Assembly: GCF_035467215.1 (NCBI RefSeq)
Contig: NZ_DATITZ010000093.1
Location: forward strand, 1 to 11,885
Reading direction: 5' to 3'
DNA length: 11,885 nt
Origin: Thiocapsa sp035467215
GTDB lineage: Bacteria; Pseudomonadota; Gammaproteobacteria; Chromatiales; Chromatiaceae
Made by a program: the position numbers and the translations under genes. Shown here one piece after another: positions 6,604-11,885 of this stretch; position 1 is the stretch's first letter; each line of letters opens with the position of its first letter. The notes beneath the pieces are model-generated. The model made no database searches and was not told where the DNA came from. It was given only the letters and a program-made list of their open reading frames with translations.

Positions 6604-7476
6604 ATGAAGTTCAAGGTCGATGAGTTCCGCAGCTGGAAGCACAAGTGCATCACGCTGCTCGGGATGTCGGGGGTGGGCAAGACCTATCTCTCCGAGATGT
6701 TGCGTCGCAACGACTGGTTCCACTACTCCGGCGACTACCGGATCGGGACGCGGTATCTCAACGAGCACATCCTCGACCTGATCAAGGCGCACGCGATGCG
6801 CGATCCCTTCCTGCGCGATCTTCTGCGCCATGATTGGGTCGCCATCCACAACAATATCAAGATCAAGGACCTGGGGCCGGTGCTGAGCTTCGTCGGCAAG
6901 CTCGGAAACCCCGAGCGCGGAGGACTTCCGCTCGGCGAGTTCAACCGTCGCCAGGCGCTGTATCGCGAGGCGGAGATCGCGGCCATGATGGATGTGCCCG
7001 ATTTCGTGCGAAAGGCTCGGGAGATCTACAACTACCCGCATCTCATCAACGACGTCGGCGGGAGTCTCTGCGAGCTCGACGAGCCGCGGGTCATCGATCT
7101 GCTCGCCAAGCACAGCCTGATCCTCTACATCCGGGTCCCGGAGGCGGACGAGATCAAGCTCATCCAGCGCGCACAGGCCGATCCCAAGCCGCTCTACTAT
7201 CGCCCCGACTTCCTGCGTGCCGCGCTGAAGGACTATTTGTCGGTCCATGGTCTGGATTTTGTCGCGCAAGTGGACCCGGACGACTTCACGCGCTGGGTCT
7301 TCCCGCGCCTTTTCCATTCTCGGGTACCGCGTTACGAGGCGATTGCGCGTCCCTATGGCTATACGGTCTCGTCCGAGGATGTTGCGCAGGTTCGCGATGA
7401 GCAGGATTTCCTGCAGTTGATCGAATCGGCGATCGGACAGGCCGAGACGCCGGTCTTCGATCCCGAAATGCAGTAA
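6604..7476 (+). CDS. P-loop ATPase/kinase-like protein of unknown role, linked to metA
   Basis: A 290-residue soluble protein with a clear Walker A, GMSGVGKT (residues 20-27), close to the N-terminus after a short WKHKCITLL strand. The layout (P-loop, then WFHYSGDYRIGTRYLNEHI, then a basic helical region) recalls small-molecule kinases such as shikimate or adenylylsulfate kinase, but I cannot assign a substrate. Other conserved-looking blocks are SFVGKLGNPERGGLPLGEFNRRQALYREAEIA (about 100-131), YPHLINDVGGSLCELDEP, LILYIRVPEADE and DPDDFTRWVFPRLF. I remember similar proteins annotated only as ATPase in halophilic and phototrophic gammaproteobacteria. The start at 6604 (MKFKVDEFRSWKHK) places the P-loop at the usual distance; a GTG at 6532 in frame adds 24 residues. 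Neither has a strong ribosome site. The metA-type gene starts only 22 bp after the stop, so the two almost certainly form an operon and may share a pathway. Confidence 0.78.
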   Translation: MKFKVDEFRSWKHKCITLLGMSGVGKTYLSEMLRRNDWFHYSGDYRIGTRYLNEHILDLIKAHAMRDPFLRDLLRHDWVAIHNNIKIKDLGPVLSFVGKLGNPERGGLPLGEFNRRQALYREAEIAAMMDVPDFVRKAREIYNYPHLINDVGGSLCELDEPRVIDLLAKHSLILYIRVPEADEIKLIQRAQADPKPLYYRPDFLRAALKDYLSVHGLDFVAQVDPDDFTRWVFPRLFHSRVPRYEAIARPYGYTVSSEDVAQVRDEQDFLQLIESAIGQAETPVFDPEMQ

Positions 7477-7498
7477 CCCGAACGACAGGACCGACCCC

Positions 7499-8623
7499 AT
7501 GCCGATCGTCGCCCACAATGACCTGCCTACGTTCGAGCGTCTGCGCGAAGAGGGCCACAAGATCCTCGAGCCCGATCACGCGCTTCAGCAGGATATCCGC
7601 GAGCTGCACATCGGCCTGCTGAACATGATGCCGGATGCCGCACTTGCGGCGACCGAGCGTCAGTTCTTCCGCCTGATCGGCCAGAGCAATCAGATCGCGC
7701 AGTTCTATGTCCATCCCTTCACGCTCGACGCGCTCGACCGCGGCCCCATCACCCGCGAATACGTCGAGCGCTACTATGAGCCGTTCGAGAAGATTCGTGC
7801 CGAGGGCCTGGACGCCTTGGTGATCACCGGGGCCAATGTCATGGGCCCGGACCTCGCAAGCCAGACCTTCTGGGAGCCGCTGATCGAGGTGGTCGACTGG
7901 GCCTACCACAACGTCAGCTCGACACTCTGCTCATGCCTGGCGACCCATGCAGTGTTGCAGTTTCGCTACGGTCAGCGGCGCCGTCCGCTCGGCGAGAAGC
8001 GCTGGGGCGTCTATGTGCATCGCGTGATCGATCGCAGCCATCCCTTGGTGAGCAGTGTGAATACGCGCTTCGACGTGCCGCACTCGCGTTTCAACGAGAT
8101 CGGTCGCGACCAGTTCGATGCGGCCGGTCTGCACATCCTGGCCGAGAGCGAGGAGGCCGGCGTTCATCTCGCGGTCAGCCCGGACGGCTTCCGCCAGGTG
8201 TTTTTCCAGGGTCATCCCGAGTACGACATCATCTCGCTGCTCAAGGAGTACAAGCGCGAGGTCAACCGTTTCGCGTCCGGAGAGCGCGACCAATATCCCC
8301 CTGTCCCCGAAAACTATTTCGGCGTCCAGTCACGCGCCATCTTGGACGAGCACCGCGAGCGGATCCTCGATGCACTCGATCAGGGGCGCGAGCTGCCCGC
8401 CTTCCCCGAGCAGCACATCGTCGGCAGGCTCGACAACACCTGGCACGACAGCGGCGAAGGTGTGCTCGGCAACTGGATGGGACTGATCTATCAGGTCACC
8501 AACAACGACCGCAGGCTTCCGTTCATGGCGCACGTTGATCCCGACGACCCGCTTGCGCTCGGTTGGCGTCGATCCCGCGGTATGCGATGCTTTTGGATGG
8601 GATCGGCCCCGGCAGACTTGTAG
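7499..8623 (+). CDS. metA: Homoserine O-acyltransferase, MetA (HTS) family
   Basis: A 374-residue MetA-family enzyme that acylates the hydroxyl of L-homoserine, the committed step of methionine synthesis, in the cytoplasm. The class I glutamine-amidotransferase-like fold is shown by LNMMPDAALAATERQFFRL (41-59), the nucleophile Cys146 in STLCSCLATHAVL (E. coli Cys142), and His239-Glu241 in GHPEYD (E. coli His235, Glu237). At the position that in studied MetA enzymes is Gly for succinyl-CoA or Glu for acetyl-CoA (E. coli 111), this protein has Met115 in TGANVMGPD, so the acyl donor is open. It is about 65 residues longer than E. coli MetA (309), mainly through an insertion around 255-320 and a C-terminal extension ending GMRCFWMGSAPADL. 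AGGA lies eight bases before the ATG. It is second in an operon with the upstream ATPase. The metA symbol is by family, not proven acyl specificity. Confidence 0.88.
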   Translation: MPIVAHNDLPTFERLREEGHKILEPDHALQQDIRELHIGLLNMMPDAALAATERQFFRLIGQSNQIAQFYVHPFTLDALDRGPITREYVERYYEPFEKIRAEGLDALVITGANVMGPDLASQTFWEPLIEVVDWAYHNVSSTLCSCLATHAVLQFRYGQRRRPLGEKRWGVYVHRVIDRSHPLVSSVNTRFDVPHSRFNEIGRDQFDAAGLHILAESEEAGVHLAVSPDGFRQVFFQGHPEYDIISLLKEYKREVNRFASGERDQYPPVPENYFGVQSRAILDEHRERILDALDQGRELPAFPEQHIVGRLDNTWHDSGEGVLGNWMGLIYQVTNNDRRLPFMAHVDPDDPLALGWRRSRGMRCFWMGSAPADL

Positions 8624-9013
8624 GTCGCCGGAGTCGGCGCAATCTCCCGTCCCGACCGCAGATGTCGACGATGGTTTTGCGCCACCGACACGCGAACGGG
8701 GGCTCGATCGCGAGGCATTCAACGATCTCTGCGTCGCATCTCGGCAACAGCCGCCTCCCGCCGTCTTGAAAAATGCGTCGAAAGCCACGTCGGCTTTTTT
8801 CGCGCTACGTGATCGATTTAGCGAAAAAAAAGCGGTTGTCCGGTTGTCGTTTGTTGCGTTTTGATACTAAACTTGACGCATGAGATGCAGTGTGTGACGA
8901 AAAGGAAACAGCCTGTTGTCGGTATGTTCCCTCTCGTTGCCGAGCGGGCAGCTCAACCGACTTTCCCGGGCGGGACGATCGGCATCCAAGCAACAGATTC
9001 CACTGAGAAAAAC
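8624..9013. other. 390-bp gap between metA and the 91-residue gene
   Basis: No convincing gene was found here. The first half (8624-8780) has GC content and codon-like texture similar to its neighbours, but only short overlapping frames without ribosome sites. An intrinsic terminator sits at 8781-8800. The second half is clearly more AT-rich: an A8 tract (8824-8831), then TTGTCG (8844-8849) and TGATACTAA (8862-8870), which could hold a promoter for the downstream small gene with a short 15-base spacer. In-frame ATGs at 8885 and 8924 could extend that gene but lack ribosome sites. Confidence 0.5.
8781..8800 (+). terminator. Intrinsic terminator after the ATPase-metA operon
   Basis: AAAGCC (8781-8786) pairs perfectly with GGCTTT (8792-8797) around ACGTC, and the T-run continues to 8800. 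This is a compact rho-independent terminator about 160 bases after the metA stop. The T6 of its 3' arm can also pair with the A8 tract at 8824-8831, with CGCTA/TAGCG inside, which gives an alternative larger fold that might end transcription on the opposite strand. Confidence 0.75.
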
Positions 9014-9289
9014 ATGTTCGAGCAAAACGAAAATACGATCCGCTACAAATGGGATCCAAGAACCTACACCGGGTTCAAGCTGCGTTACGACGCCGAGGGT
9101 GCAGCCAAGGGCGGTCATTGCTGCTTCCACGTCGAAGACTGGACCTTCCGCAGCATCACCAACGAGTGGCCGTGCGAAGATCTCGACGAGGCACTGGAGG
9201 TGCTGAATCACTTCTTCGCGATCGACGTCGCCCAAGAGCGCGAGCGTTTGGCCGCGTGGCTCCCGGTGACGCTGGCGGAAGCGGCCTAG
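9014..9289 (+). CDS. Hypothetical 91-residue protein
   Basis: I do not recognise this protein. It is acidic, soluble, rich in aromatic residues (five Trp in 91 residues) and has no signal peptide or membrane segment. A notable cluster is GGHCCFHVEDW, with His35, Cys36, Cys37 and His39, and another Cys at 54; these could bind a metal, but this is speculation. The C-terminal third (LDEALEVLNHFFAID and on) looks helical. The start at 9014 (MFEQNENTIRYKWDPRTY) has GAG six bases upstream, and the composition before it changes sharply, so I prefer it to in-frame ATGs at 8924 and 8885. Codon use is GC-rich at third positions like the neighbours, which supports a real gene. It stands alone, flanked by a terminator on each side, between metA and soeA. 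Confidence 0.72.
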   Translation: MFEQNENTIRYKWDPRTYTGFKLRYDAEGAAKGGHCCFHVEDWTFRSITNEWPCEDLDEALEVLNHFFAIDVAQERERLAAWLPVTLAEAA

Positions 9290-9340
9290 TCCGCGACGTC
9301 GGGCGCTCCGGTCTCCGGCTCTCGTCAGGCTCGTCACGAC

Positions 9341-9372
9341 ACTCACCTCCGGGCGTTCGCCCGGGGTTGAGT
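9341..9372 (+). terminator. Long hairpin terminator after the 91-residue gene
   Basis: Arms at 9341-9354 and 9359-9372 (ACTCACCTCCGGGC and GCCCGGGGTTGAGT) form a 14-position stem with a four-base GTTC loop, one C-T mismatch and one G-U wobble. It begins 51 bases after the stop of the 9014-9289 gene. The following T-run is short (TTT), so efficiency is uncertain, but the stem is by far the strongest in the gap. Confidence 0.65.
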
Positions 9373-9525
9373 TTGCGCGTTTGCAGTGCAGCAGGTTCTC
9401 GCCTCTCCCTCGGGTCACGCCTTCATAAAGCACGCGACTCGATCGCCCCGTTTTCCGCCTGACGGCGCTCCGTTCGCCGGGCTTCTGCTCGGCCAGGGTT
9501 CCGATTTCCCGGGTTGGCATCAAGT

Positions 9526-9568
9526 TTGAAACATAGACGACCGCAATATTAGAATGCGGTAATCGTCT
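9526..9568 (+). promoter_or_regulatory. Probable soeA promoter with an inverted repeat straddling the -10
   Basis: TTGAAA (9526-9531) and TAGAAT (9550-9555) each match five of six sigma70 consensus positions, with an 18-base spacer. Transcription would start near 9562, leaving a leader of about 36 bases. Overlapping it, AGACGACCGCA (9535-9545) pairs with TGCGG-taa-TCGTCT (9555-9568): 11 base pairs with one 3-base bulge around a nine-base centre that contains most of the -10. The symmetry looks like an operator where a dimeric protein could block or bend the promoter. No known regulator consensus was recognised. Confidence 0.62.
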
Positions 9569-9597
9569 GGCCCATTACCTCGCTTAAAGGTGCTCAC

Positions 9598-11885
9598 ATG
9601 CAGGATCCCATTGCTCACTCCGACAGCACGGTCGGGCGAGTCGAGGTCAAGGAGACCACCTGCTACATGTGTGCGTGCCGTTGCGGCATCCGCGTCCACA
9701 TGCGCGACGGCGAAGTCCGTTACATCGACGGCAATCCCAATCACCCCCTGAACAAGGGTGTGATCTGCGCCAAGGGCAGCTCAGGGATCATGAAGCAGTA
9801 CTCGCCCGGACGCATCACCACGCCGCTACGCCGTAAGGCGGGGGCTGAGCGAGGTACCTCCGAGTTCGAGACGATCTCTTGGGACGAAGCCTTCGCCATG
9901 CTCGAGGAGCGCCTCGGGCGCCTGCGCGCCGAAGATCCCAAGAAGTTTGCGCTCTTCACCGGTCGCGATCAGATGCAGGCCCTCACGGGTCTCTTCGCCA
10001 AACAGTTCGGCACCCCGAACTATGCCGCGCATGGCGGCTTCTGCTCGGTCAACATGGCTGCTGGGCTGATCTATACGATCGGCGGCTCCTTCTGGGAGTT
10101 CGGCGGGCCGGATCTCGACCGCGCCAAGCTCTTCGTGATGATCGGCACCGCCGAGGATCACCATTCCAACCCGCTGAAGATCGCCATCTCCGAGTTCAAA
10201 CGTCGCGGCGGCCGCTTTATCTCGATCAACCCGATCCGCACCGGCTACTCGGCCATCGCCGACGAGTGGGTGCCGATCAAGCCCGGCACCGACGGCGCGC
10301 TGCTGATGGCCATCTCGCACGAGATCCTCAAGCAGGGTCTGTTCGATCGCGATTTCCTGGTTCGCTATACCAATTCCGCGGAGCTGGTCATCGATGACCC
10401 GACGCGCGACGATCACGGTCTCTTCTATCGCGCCGAGATGCACGTAGAGGAAGGCTGCTTCGATCCGGAAAACAAGCTCTGGTGGGACCGCAACCTCGAC
10501 GGCCCCATCAGCACCCATACACCGGGTGCGGATCCGCGCCTGATGGGCAGCTACAAGCTCGACATGGACGAGGGGATTCCGGTCAAGCCGGCGTTCCAAT
10601 TGCTCAAGGAGCGGCTCGAGTCCTGCACGCCCGAGTGGGCCGCCGAGATCACCGGCATCCCGGCCGACACCATCCGTCGCCTTGCGCACGAGATGGGCGT
10701 CACCGCGCGCGATCAGAAGATCGAGCTGCCGATCCCCTGGACCGATTGCTGGGACGTCGAGCACCCCTCCGTCACCGGCAACCCGGTCGCCTTCCATGCG
10801 ATGCGCGGGATGGCAGCCCATTCCAACGGCTTCCAGACCATCCGCGCGCTCGGCGTGCTCATGACCCTGCTCGGCACCATCGATCGGCCCGGCGGTTTCC
10901 GCCATAAGGCGCCCTTCCCGCGCCCGATCCCGCCCTGTGCCAAGCCGCCGCACGGACCCGAGGCCGTGCAGCCGAACACGCCGCTCGACGGCATGCCGCT
11001 CGGTTGGCCCGCCAAGCCCGAGGATCTCTTCGTCGACGCCGACGGCGGACCCGTGCGCATCGACAAGGCCTTCTCCTGGGAGTATCCGCTCTCGGTTCAC
11101 GGGCTGATGCACAACGTCATCACGAACGCCTGGCGCGGCGACCCCTATCCGATCGACACCCTGTTCCTCTTCATGGCCAACATGGCGTGGAACTCGTCCA
11201 TGAACACCAGCGAGACGCGCAAGATGCTGGTGGACAAGGATGTCGAGGGGAAATACAAGATCCCCTTCATCGTCGTCTGCGATACCTTCTCCTCCGAGAC
11301 CGTCGCCTTCGCCGATCTGGTGCTGCCCGATACCAGCTATCTGGAGCGTCACGACGCGCTCTCGATGCTCGACCGACCGATCTCCGAGTTCGACGGTCCG
11401 GTCGATGCGGTGCGCATCCCGGTGCTGCCGCCGAAAGGCGAGTGCAAGCCCTTCCAGGACGTGCTGATCGAGCTGGGATCGCGTCTGAAGCTGCCGGCCT
11501 TCGTCACCGCCGAGGGCGAGCGCAAGTTTCGCGACTATCCCGATTTCATCGTCAACTACGAGACCTCGCCCGGCTCGGGTATCGGCTTCCTGGCCGGCTG
11601 GCGCGGCAAGGACGGTGATCAGGTGCTCAAGGGCGAGCCCAATCCCAAGCAATGGGAGATGTACGCCAAGAACGGCTGCGTCTTCCATCATGAGCTGCCG
11701 CCCAGCTACCAGTACATGCGCAACTGGAATAAGGGCTATCTGCACTGGGCGCGCGCCCACGGCATGATCCGCTATGCCGAGCCCATAACCATCCATCTCT
11801 ACTCGGAGGTCCTGCAGAAGTTCCGGATGGCCGCGCAGGGCAAGTGGCCCGGTCGCCAGCCGCCGGATCGGTTGCGCGAGCGTGT
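9598..11885 (+). CDS. soeA: SoeA, molybdopterin subunit of cytoplasmic sulfite dehydrogenase (partial)
   Basis: The first 762 codons of a DMSO-reductase-family molybdoenzyme; the frame is open to the right edge. SoeABC oxidises sulfite to sulfate on the cytoplasmic side of the membrane and passes electrons to quinone; it is the main sulfite oxidiser of Allochromatium vinosum. The sequence shows an N-terminal [4Fe-4S] site, Cys22-x2-Cys25-x3-Cys29-x27-Cys57 followed by KG, and GGFCSVNMAAG at 146-156, where Cys149 is a likely molybdenum ligand. Bis-MGD contact stretches are visible (VMIGTAEDHHSNP, about 180-192; FISINPIRTGYSAIADEWVPIKPGTDGALLMAI, about 209-241; DTFSSETVAFADLVLPDTSYLER, about 562-584). 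There is no twin-arginine signal, which argues against periplasmic PsrA/PhsA. AAAGG lies seven bases before the ATG. soeB and soeC are expected beyond the edge. The symbol rests on remembered similarity. Confidence 0.9.
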   Translation, partial: MQDPIAHSDSTVGRVEVKETTCYMCACRCGIRVHMRDGEVRYIDGNPNHPLNKGVICAKGSSGIMKQYSPGRITTPLRRKAGAERGTSEFETISWDEAFAMLEERLGRLRAEDPKKFALFTGRDQMQALTGLFAKQFGTPNYAAHGGFCSVNMAAGLIYTIGGSFWEFGGPDLDRAKLFVMIGTAEDHHSNPLKIAISEFKRRGGRFISINPIRTGYSAIADEWVPIKPGTDGALLMAISHEILKQGLFDRDFLVRYTNSAELVIDDPTRDDHGLFYRAEMHVEEGCFDPENKLWWDRNLDGPISTHTPGADPRLMGSYKLDMDEGIPVKPAFQLLKERLESCTPEWAAEITGIPADTIRRLAHEMGVTARDQKIELPIPWTDCWDVEHPSVTGNPVAFHAMRGMAAHSNGFQTIRALGVLMTLLGTIDRPGGFRHKAPFPRPIPPCAKPPHGPEAVQPNTPLDGMPLGWPAKPEDLFVDADGGPVRIDKAFSWEYPLSVHGLMHNVITNAWRGDPYPIDTLFLFMANMAWNSSMNTSETRKMLVDKDVEGKYKIPFIVVCDTFSSETVAFADLVLPDTSYLERHDALSMLDRPISEFDGPVDAVRIPVLPPKGECKPFQDVLIELGSRLKLPAFVTAEGERKFRDYPDFIVNYETSPGSGIGFLAGWRGKDGDQVLKGEPNPKQWEMYAKNGCVFHHELPPSYQYMRNWNKGYLHWARAHGMIRYAEPITIHLYSEVLQKFRMAAQGKWPGRQPPDRLRER

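Larger units (their letters stand above)
9290..9597. other. 308-bp gap between the 91-residue gene and soeA
   Basis: This gap holds a long hairpin terminator (9341-9372) and the soeA promoter with an inverted repeat (9526-9568), each listed separately. The middle part (9375-9520) has no gene that I can support and only short GC-rich stems such as CGGCG-ctccgtt-CGCCG near 9463-9479. Confidence 0.5.

Noticed and set aside
6511..7560. 349-codon minus-strand frame over the ATPase gene and the start of metA
   Set aside because: It crosses the boundary between two well-supported plus-strand genes; its composition is that of an antisense shadow.
9826..11796. 656-codon open frame on the minus strand across soeA
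   Set aside because: The plus strand carries a clear molybdoenzyme with all motifs in frame; the antisense product is a low-complexity Gly/Asp/His/Arg-rich string with no family motif. It is a shadow of GC-rich codon use.
1..11885. CRISPR array, tRNA or rRNA genes, insertion sequence, prophage
   Set aside because: No regularly spaced repeats, no cloverleaf-like sequence, and no transposase or integrase motif was seen on either strand.

Overview
The window is GC-rich, dense, mostly intact bacterial DNA. Gene content points to a gammaproteobacterial purple sulfur bacterium (Chromatiaceae, of the Thiocapsa/Allochromatium kind). It carries an E. coli-like long-Q-loop cytochrome bd oxidase, an E. 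coli-like Uup, and a cytoplasmic molybdoenzyme that reads as SoeA, the catalytic subunit of the SoeABC sulfite dehydrogenase known from that group. The taxon is inferred from protein families, not from a marker gene.

Layout. The left third (1-4252) is read on the minus strand. In transcription order it holds an FNR/CRP-type regulator (3542-4252), a conserved small protein (2846-3253), a NifX/NafY-like cofactor-binding protein with a His-rich tail (2258-2641), cydA (410-2029) and the start of cydB (1-399, cut by the window edge). From 4449 onward every gene is on the plus strand: uup, a P-loop ATPase of unknown role paired with a MetA-type homoserine O-acyltransferase, an orphan 91-residue protein, and soeA running off the right edge. 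The soeA reading frame is open without a stop from 9598 to 11885.

How the parts fit. The left block looks like an oxygen/redox module. A high-affinity quinol oxidase lies beside a protein of the nitrogenase-cofactor-carrier fold and an FNR-type regulator whose recognition helix has the ExxSR signature. An FNR-like half-site pair (TTGA-N6-TCAA, 3336-3349) lies at about the class II distance from a possible -10 in front of the small-protein/NifX-like pair, so local control by an FNR-family protein is a concrete hypothesis. The right block mixes housekeeping genes (uup, ATPase-metA) with energy metabolism (soeA). soeA has a good sigma70-type promoter whose -10 is straddled by an inverted repeat.

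No tRNA, rRNA, CRISPR array, insertion sequence or phage gene was seen. The most worthwhile oddities are the FNR-like site, the incomplete cluster-cysteine set of the regulator, a nested inverted-repeat structure at 3459-3545, the uncharacterised ATPase beside metA, and the unusual MetA specificity position.
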